A stretch of DNA of 64,000 bases from Saccharospirillum alexandrii (lineage in GTDB: Bacteria; Pseudomonadota; Gammaproteobacteria; Pseudomonadales; Natronospirillaceae): NCBI RefSeq assembly GCF_004000275.1, contig NZ_RCIP01000002.1:283-64282 (forward strand). Direction: 5' to 3'. Shown here piece after piece: positions 42,459-51,690 of this stretch. Made by a program: the position numbers and the translations under genes. The notes under the pieces were generated by a model, which was not told the origin of the DNA, did not search any database, and was given only the letters and a program-made list of their open reading frames with translations. Numbering within the stretch: position 1 is the stretch's first letter; every line of letters starts with the position of its first letter.

Positions 42459-43427
42459 ATGGATCAAAAAGCTGTATTTGCCACCGTCAGTCAGGAATTC
42501 GAGGCGGTTAACCAGACCATATTGTCTCAGCTCGAATCCCGTGTGCCGCTGGTTGAAAAGATCGCCGACTACATTATCAGTAGCGGTGGCAAACGTTTGC
42601 GCCCCCTACTCACCCTGCTCGCCGCTGGCGCCAGCGGTGGCATCGATACCCGCCATTATCAGCTGGCAACCGTCATTGAATTCCTGCACACCGCCACCCT
42701 GCTGCACGACGATGTCGTTGACACATCCGATTTGCGCCGTGGCCGACCCACCGCCAATGCGCGCTGGGGCAACGCACCCAGCGTACTGGTGGGCGACTTT
42801 CTGTATGCCCGGGCGTTCGAACTGCTGGTCGATATCGGTGCCATGCCGGTGATGAACCGCCTCGCGGTGGCCACCCGCACCATCGCCGAAGGCGAAGTCA
42901 TGCAATTGATGAATGTGCGCAATCCGGACGCCACCGAAGCCCAGTATATGGATGTGATCAAGGGTAAGACCGCGATTCTGTTCCAGGCATCGAGTGAAAC
43001 CGCGGCGCTGATCAATCAGCAAACGGAAGACAACACAGACAAACTGGCCGCTTATGGCTTGAATTTGGGGTTAGCGTTTCAGTTGATCGACGATGTTCTC
43101 GATTACGACGGCAACACGGAGACACTGGGCAAGAATGTCGGTGACGACCTGGCCGAAGGCAAGCCCACCCTGCCGTTGATCCATGCCATGCAGAATGCTG
43201 GCGCTAACGAAGCCCAACTGATTCGCCAGGCCATTCGCAAAGGCGGACTGGAGGATCTGGACGCCATCATCGACATCGTGCATCGCTGCGGCTCCATCGA
43301 TTATGTGCGCGACAAGGCACTGGCTCATGCGGCGCAGGCACGGGAACAACTGGCTGGATTCAGTGACTCCGCCTATAAAACCGCCCTGATGAGCCTGACC
43401 GACATCGCCGTGCAGCGCGATACCTGA
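42459..43427 (+). CDS. ispB: Octaprenyl diphosphate synthase
   Basis: IspB builds the long polyprenyl tail of quinones from IPP and FPP. The 322-residue trans-prenyltransferase has both aspartate-rich motifs: LLHDDVVDTSDLRRG near residue 82 and QLIDDVLDYDGN near 207. Chain length (8 or 9 units) cannot be read from sequence. It is divergent from rplU. No strong ribosome site precedes the ATG. Confidence 0.95.
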   Translation: MDQKAVFATVSQEFEAVNQTILSQLESRVPLVEKIADYIISSGGKRLRPLLTLLAAGASGGIDTRHYQLATVIEFLHTATLLHDDVVDTSDLRRGRPTANARWGNAPSVLVGDFLYARAFELLVDIGAMPVMNRLAVATRTIAEGEVMQLMNVRNPDATEAQYMDVIKGKTAILFQASSETAALINQQTEDNTDKLAAYGLNLGLAFQLIDDVLDYDGNTETLGKNVGDDLAEGKPTLPLIHAMQNAGANEAQLIRQAIRKGGLEDLDAIIDIVHRCGSIDYVRDKALAHAAQAREQLAGFSDSAYKTALMSLTDIAVQRDT

Positions 43428-43454
43428 ATCCGGGAGTCCGCAGGAGTGGCGCGA

Positions 43455-44120
43455 CTAGCGCTCTGCTCCCCGGGCGATCTGGGCATTCACAAAGGCTTGT
43501 AACGCCAGAAAATCCATATCTGACACAAAATTAAACTCGATCCCGTAGGCAGCCATGCTATTGCTCAGCTCGAACTTGTCGAGTTCGGCCCGAACCCGGC
43601 TTTCAATGGTGATGACCCGGGTAACGTGCCCCACCGTCACCTTGCCAGTCAGTAACAGGGTGTCGCCGGTTTCGCCGCAAGGCTGCAAGGTCTCCAGGCG
43701 GGCACCCGTTGTCGACAGGTCTACAATGGCGCCAAACGCCCGCTCCTGCCCTGGCTGACTCTGGTTAACGATAGACACCTGAACATTGGCCAGTACCCGC
43801 TCCGCTTTGCGAATCTCACCCGCCTCAACCCGGTTTGGCCAAGCCAGGTGCAGATAGGGCGTTGGTATAGAACACAGATGTTGTACCTGAGTCCGGAACG
43901 CACAGGCGTTCTTGTTGGCAAAGAAGCGCAAAATAACGGGCTGTTCCTTGCGCACCAGCAATGGCCGACCATCACCCACCAGTGGCGTCGTTACCAACAC
44001 CGACCGGCCCTGAATGTGGCCTATCAACTGACAATTGTACCGCTTCTCGTCACCGGCGACTTCCAGCTTCATACCGAGGCCGACCGGCAGCCTCAATGAC
44101 GGATAATCAACACTGGCCAT
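43455..44120 (-). CDS. PilZ-domain c-di-GMP receptor, YcgR-like
   Basis: This 221-residue protein has an N-terminal YcgR-type beta domain (about 1-105) and a C-terminal PilZ domain. The c-di-GMP motifs RKAER (RxxxR) near 109 and DLSTTGARLE (D-x-S-x2-G) near 142 are intact. It should bind cyclic di-GMP; the target (flagellar brake or other) is unknown. I chose ATG 44120; an earlier start at 44168 adds unconserved residues. It is last in the ssb-led gene set. Confidence 0.88.
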   Translation of the reverse strand: MASVDYPSLRLPVGLGMKLEVAGDEKRYNCQLIGHIQGRSVLVTTPLVGDGRPLLVRKEQPVILRFFANKNACAFRTQVQHLCSIPTPYLHLAWPNRVEAGEIRKAERVLANVQVSIVNQSQPGQERAFGAIVDLSTTGARLETLQPCGETGDTLLLTGKVTVGHVTRVITIESRVRAELDKFELSNSMAAYGIEFNFVSDMDFLALQAFVNAQIARGAER

Positions 44121-44188
44121 GGCCAGACTTCCTTCCTTAAGAGCAGCAGAGGCTTGCAAACACCCCATGCCAGCTCAGATTGCACCAA

Positions 44189-45397
44189 TTACGGTTTATT
44201 GAACAGCATCTGTTCACGCGTTGATTCTATCAGCTCGCGCAATTGTCGCTCGTTCAGTGCCGCGCCATTAGACAGCCAGGGCTCCCAGAATTCTCGCGCC
44301 GGCATTAAACGGTCATCGGTCGCGGGCCGAAAATCTTTACGATCTTGTGCATCAATGCGGCGTAAATACCCAAGCATTTCGAGCCCGGCCACGTTGGCAA
44401 CCATGTCTTCGGCACTGAAACCGGAGCTGCGTGTTTCCGCATCCGACCACTCCTTGTAGGTGGCCAGCTCCAGCGCTGTATCGGGGTTCATCTGCGTACC
44501 CAACCACATGGCCAGGGTATAGTGCCGCGCCAGATCATAGCGACCGTGCAGGGTCAGCCTCTGGCCGGAGAGCCGGGGCAGATCCACACCCGGTCTCATG
44601 CCCGATACCGAACCAAGCGTTGCATAAGACAGGGCACCAAAAACGGCACTGCCATCCTGATTAAAGTCGAGATTGGGGCGCTGGGCCAGGGCAATCAATA
44701 CGTCCCGCAGCGGAATCCGCTGGCGGCCATCGGCGACAAAGAAATCGCGCACCCACTCGACTTCCTCGACCAGACGCTCGCGCTGCCCCGCTCCCGACCA
44801 GAATGGCGCAAAATCATTGAGCCAGCCAGTCAGTTCAGGGTCGGTCCATTCAGTTGAAAACGTCAGGCTGCCATCGCCCATCTCCACGATCGGGCTTAGC
44901 GTTTGCCACAGCTTTTCGGCGTCGCGAACAGCAGGCAGGCCAGCCAGGCGCAGGTTGATCCGGCCCACGATCCACTGTGGAACGGCGATCCCACTTATCC
45001 AGAAACGACGCAACTCAAAAGGCTCATCAGGCGACCAGGTCAGTTGCAGCGGTAGAAAGCGGTCCATCCATCGGGTTGGATACCAGGCCTCCAGGGTCAG
45101 GATGTCTGGCGTAATGCTTGCCCGGAACTGAGTGTGGGTTAATGCGGGCTGCGTCGAGGCCAGCAAAATGGCCAGTTTCTGGACGTCATCCTGCTGCACT
45201 GTCAGTGCAATCGCCTGGCCTGGCTCCAGGCGCGCCGGATGGTAGTCATCCAGCCACTGCCGGTATTTGCTCAGATCGGAAAAGGGAATGATTGTCCGGG
45301 GCGCGCTGTCAGCGGGAACCGTCATCCACCAAGCCAACAGAATCAGTACCAATACAACAGTAACCACGCCCACGGCAAGGCGCCGCACCCCCCTCAC
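44189..45397 (-). CDS. Membrane-anchored periplasmic protein of unknown function
   Basis: I cannot assign this 402-residue protein to a family. One N-terminal hydrophobic helix (about residues 8-24) points to a signal anchor, with the rest in the periplasm. Residues 35-270 alternate beta and helical segments. The most distinctive stretch is residues 282-331: HGRYDLARHYTLAMW, then YKEWSDAET and SGFSAED, rich in charged residues that could form an active or binding site. The GTG start overlaps the preceding RmlD-like gene by 4 bases (GTGA), so the two are coupled; a PilZ gene follows. Confidence 0.75.
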   Translation of the reverse strand: MRGVRRLAVGVVTVVLVLILLAWWMTVPADSAPRTIIPFSDLSKYRQWLDDYHPARLEPGQAIALTVQQDDVQKLAILLASTQPALTHTQFRASITPDILTLEAWYPTRWMDRFLPLQLTWSPDEPFELRRFWISGIAVPQWIVGRINLRLAGLPAVRDAEKLWQTLSPIVEMGDGSLTFSTEWTDPELTGWLNDFAPFWSGAGQRERLVEEVEWVRDFFVADGRQRIPLRDVLIALAQRPNLDFNQDGSAVFGALSYATLGSVSGMRPGVDLPRLSGQRLTLHGRYDLARHYTLAMWLGTQMNPDTALELATYKEWSDAETRSSGFSAEDMVANVAGLEMLGYLRRIDAQDRKDFRPATDDRLMPAREFWEPWLSNGAALNERQLRELIESTREQMLFNKP

Positions 45398-46308
45398 GAA
45401 GCCCCCCCGGTGAAAGACGACTCTGGCGGTGGTTCAAAACAGAGCTTCAGCGCATCCTGAACACCACGACGCCAGGGCAATTGTTTGATACCGAAGGTCG
45501 CGAGTAACTTGCGAGTACTCAGCTCAAGGTTCTGCGGCCGCTGACGCTCATCCTGACCGGGCGGGTAAGTGGCCTCGACCGACTCCACCTCGACATCAAT
45601 ACAGGATTTGGTCGCCTTGACGATGGCTTCAGCAAAAATATGCCAATGGGTCACATCGCTGCCAGCATAGTGGTAGGTTCCCCACAAGGGTGGATCCACG
45701 TCGCAGTCAACCTGCTCCAGTATGGCGATAACCACTCGCGCTAAGTCAGCCGCTGCCGTCGGGCACCCGCGCTGGGTGTCCAGGACGCGAATCACATCCT
45801 GCTCCTGGGCTTGCTGTATAATGTGGGTCAGGAAATTGGACCGGTCAGCGCCAAACACCCAGGAAGATCGCAGAATCAGATGGCGCTCGCACTGCTCGCG
45901 CACGTCCAGCTCTGCCTGTACAAAGGCGCGACCGGCCGCGGTTATCGGCTGTACGACATCCTGTTCGGAGTAGGCAGTCGTTTTGTTACCGTCAAACACC
46001 TGTTCGCTCGACACGTGAAGTAGCGCAATACCGGCTTCCTGACAGGCAGCAGCCAATACCGCTACTCCGGTATCGATCTGGTGCGACCAGCATGAATCAA
46101 CACAGACCTCAGGTTCCAGATCATTATGAACATAGGCATTGATGACATAGTCGGGCCGGTGCTGCCTCAACAGCGCCGTCACGGCTTCCCTGTCATTCAG
46201 ATTCAGTTGGTCATCGGGGATCAGCACAGCCTCGATACCCCGGGCCGACACCAACCGACCCATCGCCCGCCCCAACTGACCTTCAGCATCGGTAACCAGT
46301 AATTTCAC
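45394..46308 (-). CDS. RmlD-like protein with degenerate catalytic site
   Basis: This 304-residue protein has the extended-SDR fold of dTDP-4-dehydrorhamnose reductase: LLVTDAEGQLGRAMG at the start, NAYV near 57, VSSEQVFDG near 99 and the WVFG segment. Key residues differ: the first glycine of the nucleotide motif is Asp7, the catalytic YxxxK is A125-G-R-A-F129, and the STD triad is SSE. It is therefore probably not an active reductase and may bind a nucleotide or partner. It starts at GTG 46308, 12 bases after ssb. No other rhamnose genes are nearby. Confidence 0.82.
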   Translation of the reverse strand: MKLLVTDAEGQLGRAMGRLVSARGIEAVLIPDDQLNLNDREAVTALLRQHRPDYVINAYVHNDLEPEVCVDSCWSHQIDTGVAVLAAACQEAGIALLHVSSEQVFDGNKTTAYSEQDVVQPITAAGRAFVQAELDVREQCERHLILRSSWVFGADRSNFLTHIIQQAQEQDVIRVLDTQRGCPTAAADLARVVIAILEQVDCDVDPPLWGTYHYAGSDVTHWHIFAEAIVKATKSCIDVEVESVEATYPPGQDERQRPQNLELSTRKLLATFGIKQLPWRRGVQDALKLCFEPPPESSFTGGAS

Positions 46309-46320
46309 CCGAAAACCGCC

Positions 46321-46890
46321 TTAAAACGGGATGTCGTCGTCAAAATCGTCGAAATTATTGGCTGGCTGATGACCGGTCTGCGGAGCAGGCTGGCTCGGAG
46401 CCGGGGCCGGCGATGGCTTGCCGCCAAAACCGCCCTGTGGCTGTCCGCCGCCGAAGCCGCCGGCGTTTTGTGGTGCATTACCCTGATAACCCGTATTCTG
46501 GCCACCCTGGTTAGCGAAACCGCCACCCTGCGAGGCACCCGGGTTGTCACCGCGCCCGCCTATAAACTGCATTTCGTTGGCGACGATCTCGGTGCTGTAT
46601 TTCTCCACACCGTTTTGATCCTGCCATTTGCGGGTTTGCAGCCGCCCTTCGATGTAGACCTGCGAGCCCTTGCGCAAATACGTCGCCGCGTTTTCAGCCA
46701 TGCGCCCAAAAATCACGATACGGTGCCATTCGGTGCTGTCGGACCGGTTGCCCTGCTCGTCGCGCGGGCCCAGCTCGTTGGTAGCTACATTCAGGTTAAC
46801 TACCTGAGTGCCCGAGGCAGTTGCCCGCACGTCCGGGTCCTGCCCAAGGCGCCCCAGGATAATGACTTTGTTAACTGTTCCGCGTGCCAT
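46321..46890 (-). CDS. ssb: Single-stranded DNA-binding protein
   Basis: SSB coats single-stranded DNA in replication, repair and recombination. The 189-residue protein has the OB fold (VNKVIILGRLGQDPDVR near 6, TEWHRIVIFGRMAE near 53, YIEGRLQTRKW near 78), a Gly/Gln/Pro-rich linker (about 118-178) and the partner-binding tip FDDDIPF. No LexA box is visible upstream. An MFS gene separates it from uvrA, as in Pseudomonas. Confidence 0.97.
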   Translation of the reverse strand: MARGTVNKVIILGRLGQDPDVRATASGTQVVNLNVATNELGPRDEQGNRSDSTEWHRIVIFGRMAENAATYLRKGSQVYIEGRLQTRKWQDQNGVEKYSTEIVANEMQFIGGRGDNPGASQGGGFANQGGQNTGYQGNAPQNAGGFGGGQPQGGFGGKPSPAPAPSQPAPQTGHQPANNFDDFDDDIPF

Positions 46891-46947
46891 AGAGTTGCAT
46901 CCTATTCTGTAAAAGTCGTTTCAGGGCGGACACCCGTGCACCTGCAC

Positions 46948-47065
46948 CCGGAACATGGATGTTCCGGCGAAATCCATGACGGCCACGTCATGGATTTCGG
47001 GAGGAAAGCAAAATCACTCTTTTTGCTTTCCATGTTTTGACAAAGGCAGGAAGCCTTTCTCAAAA
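46948..47065 (+). repeat. Multi-hairpin intergenic element C
   Basis: Four hairpins lie in tandem between ssb and the MFS gene: CCGGAACATGGATGTTCCGG (46948-46967), CGAAATCCATGAC/GTCATGGATTTCG (46968-46999, perfect 13-bp stem, 6-base loop), GGAAAGCAAAA/TTTTGCTTTCC (47003-47031) and TTTTGACAAAGGC/GCCTTTCTCAAAA (about 47034-47065). Read in the same direction, element A has the first, second and fourth hairpins in the same order. Confidence 0.85.
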
Positions 47066-47150
47066 CCTGCCAGTGTTCCCTGCATCAGTCGTTGTTATCT
47101 TTGAACCGCTCCGGCGATAAATCAAGGGCTGTATACCAGGAGCCTAATAA

Positions 47151-48380
47151 TCAGTGCAGCGACAAATCCGGGTTCTCGCCACTGGCCTGTTGGCTGGCCG
47201 AGCCGGCCGATGGGTCAGCCACGCTCCGGTCCAGCGACCATAGTAACACCATCCACACCAGCATCGCTGCGATGCCGATCATAGCAATACCAACCATTCC
47301 CCAGTGCTGATAAGCCCAGCCTCCACAGAGCCCGCCGAGCGCTGCGCCCAGAAACTGGCCGGTTGAAAACACGCCCATGGCCGTGCCCCGTGCATACGCG
47401 GGTGCGCGGCGGCTAATCAGAGACGGCAGACTGGCCTCTACAAAGTTAAAACCCACGAAAAACAACCAGACCAGTCCGATACTCAGCCAGGCGACTGAAC
47501 TCAGCCCCAAACCCGCCATCGCCAGGGTGATAAAGGTACCGGCAAGGATCAGAAACACCCGGTGGGCCTTGCGGCGTTCGGCCAGAGCGATCATTGGCAC
47601 CATCCCCAGAAATGACAATACCATCACCGGTGCATAGACCCAGCCAAGCTGATCACCCAGGATACCCTGTTGCACCAGCACAACCGGCAACCCGACAAAC
47701 ATCATGGTCATTGTCAGGTGCAATACAAACACACCAACATTCAAGGGCACCAGTTGCCGGTCACGGACTACCCGCCCCAGCTGATTGCCCTGCCAGCGGC
47801 GTTCTTCATGCACCTTTGCCGGCGGCGGCGTCGGCAGCCAGTACACAATCATCAGGCCCGCCAACGCCATCAGCGACGTTGCCCAGAACACACCGGACAA
47901 GCCAAAGGCACTGGCGATGACCGGGCCGATAATCACCGCCAACACAAAGGAGCCACCAATAATGGCGCCCACGATGGCCATCGCCTTGGTACGCTCTTCC
48001 GGGCGGGTATAGTCAGCCAGCAACGCCAGAATAACGCTGGCGATGGCCCCAGCCCCCTGCAGAGCACGGCCGATAACCACACCCAACACATGCTCCGACA
48101 GTGCAGCGATTACCGACCCGATGATAAAAATCAGTAACCCGGCGGCAATCACCGGCTTACGACCGAACCGATCCGACAACATCCCCAGCGGAATCTGCAA
48201 CACCGCCTGGGTAATGCCGTAGATCCCCAGAGCAATACCCAAAAGCACCGTCGTGGCACCCGTCAGGGACTGGCCATACAGGGTCAGTATAGGTAGCACC
48301 ATAAACAACCCGAGCATGCGCGAGGCATACAGCAGCGCCAGGCCGGTCAGCGCCTTTTTTTCCAAACTGTTAAAAGCCAT
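47151..48380 (-). CDS. MFS transporter (YajR/multidrug-type)
   Basis: This 409-residue, 12-helix major facilitator has the loop 2-3 motif GMLSDRFGRKP near residue 66 and the motif-C-like GIALGIYGITQAV helix. Members of this group next to uvrA and ssb in Pseudomonas are annotated as drug or unknown exporters. No substrate can be deduced. It starts at ATG 48380, divergent from uvrA. Confidence 0.88.
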   Translation of the reverse strand: MAFNSLEKKALTGLALLYASRMLGLFMVLPILTLYGQSLTGATTVLLGIALGIYGITQAVLQIPLGMLSDRFGRKPVIAAGLLIFIIGSVIAALSEHVLGVVIGRALQGAGAIASVILALLADYTRPEERTKAMAIVGAIIGGSFVLAVIIGPVIASAFGLSGVFWATSLMALAGLMIVYWLPTPPPAKVHEERRWQGNQLGRVVRDRQLVPLNVGVFVLHLTMTMMFVGLPVVLVQQGILGDQLGWVYAPVMVLSFLGMVPMIALAERRKAHRVFLILAGTFITLAMAGLGLSSVAWLSIGLVWLFFVGFNFVEASLPSLISRRAPAYARGTAMGVFSTGQFLGAALGGLCGGWAYQHWGMVGIAMIGIAAMLVWMVLLWSLDRSVADPSAGSASQQASGENPDLSLH

Positions 48381-48556
48381 AAAGTGGCAATGTCCGTAAT
48401 GTCCCAGGTTCAGTGCCCAGGCTATTTAATTAAGTCTGTTAACGAGTGTCGATCCAAAGTCGCGCATGGTACCAGAATTGGTTCCCGTTATGCTTGCCAC
48501 ATACAGCATTTTTCAGGGGGTCTTAAGTACTCAGGCTAGGTAACCACGGTTGACCA
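48381..48556. other. Gene-free stretch between MFS gene and element D
   Basis: No gene or clear motif is visible. With element D and the LexA box this makes the 428-bp divergent region between the MFS transporter and uvrA. Confidence 0.5.
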
Positions 48557-48670
48557 GCGCTGGGTATCGGGTGCAGAACTGATGGGCGTCGAGCCCCATG
48601 GATGGGGCTCGCCGAGCTTACAGGGAGGTACTTGCAGCGTCCCATCAGGTCTGTACCCGATGCCCAGCGC
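48557..48670 (+). repeat. Long-stem palindromic element D
   Basis: Two 30-base arms (48557-48586 and 48641-48670) are inverted repeats with three mismatches, two of them G-U in plus-strand RNA. The 54-base loop contains the palindrome CGAGCCCCAT-GG-ATGGGGCTCG (48590-48611) and then CAGGGAGGTACTTGCAGCG. Its architecture and core motifs match element B. It lies 46 bases upstream of the uvrA LexA box. Confidence 0.85.
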
Positions 48671-48716
48671 GAGTTATAGCCACAGTATCCAAAACAGCCT
48701 CCATCGAACTTGGGTT

Positions 48717-48732
48717 CTGTACGTTTATACAG
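48717..48732. promoter_or_regulatory. LexA (SOS) box of uvrA
   Basis: CTGTACGTTTATACAG matches the gammaproteobacterial LexA consensus CTGT-N8-ACAG exactly. It lies 76 bases before the uvrA ATG and overlaps a TATACA -10-like element, so uvrA should be SOS-inducible. Confidence 0.88.
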
Positions 48733-48808
48733 TAAACTGGATCGCTTGCGTATCTGCTCAGGCTTGCAGCCGCAACCATCATTGCATCAGCCGGAAAAAG
48801 AGGAAGGC

Positions 48809-51658
48809 ATGGACAAGATTTCCGTCCAGGGGGCTCGCACCCATAACCTGAAAAACATCGATGTGGACATCCCACGCGATAAACTCGTCGTTATTACCGG
48901 CCTATCCGGGTCGGGCAAATCGTCCCTGGCTTTCGATACTCTTTATGCCGAAGGCCAGCGCCGCTACGTCGAATCATTGTCGACTTACGCCCGCCAGTTC
49001 CTGTCAATGATGGAAAAGCCCGATGTCGATCACATCGAAGGGCTGTCTCCGGCCATTTCCATTGAGCAGAAGACCACCAGCCACAACCCGCGCTCGACCG
49101 TGGGCACCACCACCGAAATTTACGACTACCTGCGCTTGCTGTATGCGCGGGTCGGCGAACCGCGCTGTCCCGAGCACGATGAACCCCTCGAAGCCCAGAC
49201 CATCAGCCAGATGGTCGACCAGGTACTTGCGTTACCCGAAGGCAGCAAGCTGATGATGCTGGCTCCGATCATCGATGATCGCAAGGGCGAGCACCTGCAT
49301 GTCTTCAACGAGCTGCGGTCTCAGGGGTTTGTGCGGGTGCGGGTCGATGGCACCGTCATGGATCTCGATGAAGTGCCAGAGCTTGATAAAAAGCGCAAAC
49401 ACAGTATCGAAGCCGTGGTTGACCGCTTTAAAGTGCGAGACGACCTGAAACTGCGCCTGGCCGAGTCCTTCGAGACCTGCCTGACGCTCTCTGGCGGCAT
49501 CGTGAAAATGGTCTACATGGATGGCGACGGGCCGGACATGCTGTTTTCCAACCGCTTTGCCTGCCCGGTCTGCGGCTACTCGATCACCGAACTTGAACCG
49601 CGCATGTTCTCGTTCAACAACCCGGCCGGTGCCTGTGAGCAGTGCGATGGTCTGGGCATGAAACAATATTTCGACGGTGGCAAGGTGGTGCGCGATGCCG
49701 CCCTGTCGCTGGCCGAAGGAGCGATTCCGGGTTGGGACCGGCGCTCGGTTTACTATTTCAGTCAGTTGCAGTCACTGGGCGAGCATTACGGCGTCGACAT
49801 CGACCAGCCATTCAAAGACCTGCCCAAACGCTTTCAGCGCTATGTACTGGACGGCACCGGCAAAACCGAAATCGAATTTTCCTACGTCAACAGTCGTGGC
49901 GCCACCTACTCTCGCAGCCACGCCTTCGAAGGCGTGATGCCCAATATGGAGCGCCGCTACCGGGAAACCGACAGTCAGATGGTGCGTGAGGAACTGTCCA
50001 AATTCCTCACCGAGCAAGACTGCCCAGGCTGCCATGGCAGCCGTCTGAAACAAAGTGCGCGCCATGTATTCGTCAAGGGCATTAACCTGCCCGAAGTGAC
50101 CCATATGGCCATTGGTGACTCCCTCACCTACTTCAAAGAACTGACACTGACCGGATCACGCGCCCAGATCGCTGACAAGATTTTGCGCGAGATTGTTCAG
50201 CGCATGACCTTTCTGGTCAATGTCGGGCTCGATTACCTAACCCTCGACCGCAGCGCCGATACACTCTCGGGTGGTGAAACCCAACGCATTCGACTGGCCA
50301 GCCAGATCGGCGCCGGCCTGGTTGGCGTGATGTACATTCTGGATGAACCCTCCATCGGTCTGCACCAGCGCGACAACGATCGGCTGCTGGAAACCCTGAC
50401 CAACCTGCGCGACATGGGCAACACGGTGCTGGTGGTCGAGCACGATGAAGACGCCATTCGCGCCGCCGATTTTGTACTCGACATCGGCCCCGGCGCCGGC
50501 ATTCACGGCGGGCATATCGTCGCCTCGGGCACCCCCGCCGACATCATGGCCACCCCGGACTCCCTGACCGGCCAGTACCTCAGTGGCAAACAGCGCATAG
50601 AAGTACCGACAAAGCTGACTCCAATGGATCCGAAGAAGCTATTGACCATCAGCGGCGCGCGCGGCAATAACCTCAACGACGTGACGCTGAACCTGCCCGT
50701 CGGGCTCTTTACCTGCGTCACCGGGGTTTCCGGTTCCGGCAAATCAACACTGATCAACCAGACCTTGCACCCGCTGGCCGCTACCGTATTGAACAAAGCC
50801 ACGACTCTGACACCGGCCGCGCACGACAGCATCAGCGGACTGGACCATTTCGACAAGGCGGTCGATATCGACCAGAGCCCTATTGGCCGTACTCCGCGCT
50901 CAAACCCCGCGACGTACACCGGCATTTTTACCGCCATCCGCGAGTTGTTTGCCGGGACCCAGGAAGCGCGTTCGCGCGGTTATCAGCCGGGCCGGTTCAG
51001 CTTTAACGTCAAGGGTGGTCGCTGCGAGGCTTGCCAGGGCGATGGCCTGATCAAGGTGGAAATGCACTTCCTGGCCGACATCTACGTGCCCTGCGATGTC
51101 TGCACCGGCAAGCGTTATAACCGGGAAACGCTTGATGTCCGCTATAAAGGCAAGAACATTCACGAAGTGCTGGAAATGACCATTGAAGAGGGCCGGGCTT
51201 TCTTCGACGCCATTCCAGCCCTGTCACGCAAGTTACAAACATTGATTGATGTCGGCCTGACCTACGTCAAACTGGGGCAAAGCGCGACTACCCTCTCGGG
51301 CGGTGAAGCCCAGCGGGTTAAGCTGGCGCGGGAACTGTCGAAACGCGACACCGGTAATACGCTGTACATTCTCGATGAACCGACCACCGGCCTGCACTTT
51401 CACGACATCAAGCAACTGCTGGCGGTGCTGCACCGGCTGCGTGACCACGGCAACACCGTGGTGGTGATCGAACACAACCTGGATGTGATCAAAACGGCTG
51501 ACTGGATCATCGATTTGGGGCCGGAAGGCGGTAGCCGTGGCGGATACATCATCGCCGAAGGCACGCCAAAAGACGTCGCCAACAACAAGGCATCAGCGAC
51601 CGGTAAATACCTGAAGCCGCTGCTGAAAGCCGGGGCGAAAGCCCTGGAAAACGCCTAA
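48809..51658 (+). CDS. uvrA: Excinuclease ABC subunit A
   Basis: UvrA is the damage-sensing dimeric ATPase of nucleotide-excision repair that loads UvrB. The 949-residue protein has two ABC modules: Walker [13 protein letters not shown] near 31 and [10 protein letters not shown] near 640, signatures [12 protein letters not shown] and [12 protein letters not shown]. Its zinc fingers are visible in [12 protein letters not shown]...CEQC and CEACQGDG...CDVC. I chose ATG 48809 ([11 protein letters not shown]) after AGAGGAAGG. Its stop shares a terminator with convergent mazG. Confidence 0.98.
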   Translation: MDKISVQGARTHNLKNIDVDIPRDKLVVITGLSGSGKSSLAFDTLYAEGQRRYVESLSTYARQFLSMMEKPDVDHIEGLSPAISIEQKTTSHNPRSTVGTTTEIYDYLRLLYARVGEPRCPEHDEPLEAQTISQMVDQVLALPEGSKLMMLAPIIDDRKGEHLHVFNELRSQGFVRVRVDGTVMDLDEVPELDKKRKHSIEAVVDRFKVRDDLKLRLAESFETCLTLSGGIVKMVYMDGDGPDMLFSNRFACPVCGYSITELEPRMFSFNNPAGACEQCDGLGMKQYFDGGKVVRDAALSLAEGAIPGWDRRSVYYFSQLQSLGEHYGVDIDQPFKDLPKRFQRYVLDGTGKTEIEFSYVNSRGATYSRSHAFEGVMPNMERRYRETDSQMVREELSKFLTEQDCPGCHGSRLKQSARHVFVKGINLPEVTHMAIGDSLTYFKELTLTGSRAQIADKILREIVQRMTFLVNVGLDYLTLDRSADTLSGGETQRIRLASQIGAGLVGVMYILDEPSIGLHQRDNDRLLETLTNLRDMGNTVLVVEHDEDAIRAADFVLDIGPGAGIHGGHIVASGTPADIMATPDSLTGQYLSGKQRIEVPTKLTPMDPKKLLTISGARGNNLNDVTLNLPVGLFTCVTGVSGSGKSTLINQTLHPLAATVLNKATTLTPAAHDSISGLDHFDKAVDIDQSPIGRTPRSNPATYTGIFTAIRELFAGTQEARSRGYQPGRFSFNVKGGRCEACQGDGLIKVEMHFLADIYVPCDVCTGKRYNRETLDVRYKGKNIHEVLEMTIEEGRAFFDAIPALSRKLQTLIDVGLTYVKLGQSATTLSGGEAQRVKLARELSKRDTGNTLYILDEPTTGLHFHDIKQLLAVLHRLRDHGNTVVVIEHNLDVIKTADWIIDLGPEGGSRGGYIIAEGTPKDVANNKASATGKYLKPLLKAGAKALENA

Positions 51659-51690
51659 AAAAGTACCCCGTTAGCGGGGTTCTTGTTGCT
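51655..51690. terminator. Bidirectional terminator between uvrA and mazG
   Basis: CCCCG-TTAG-CGGGG (51666-51679) is flanked by AAAAAA on the left and TTCTTGTT on the right. On the minus strand TTTTTT follows the stem, and the mazG stop codon lies in its loop, so it is a good terminator for mazG and a weaker one for uvrA. Confidence 0.8.

Noticed and set aside
42346-42852. A 168-codon frame starting in the rplU/ispB gap
   Set aside because: It runs into ispB in another frame and has no conserved motifs; ispB is the real gene.
46891-46947. Possible LexA box upstream of ssb (CTGTAAAAGTCGTTTC)
   Set aside because: The right half lacks ACAG, so the palindrome is not met.
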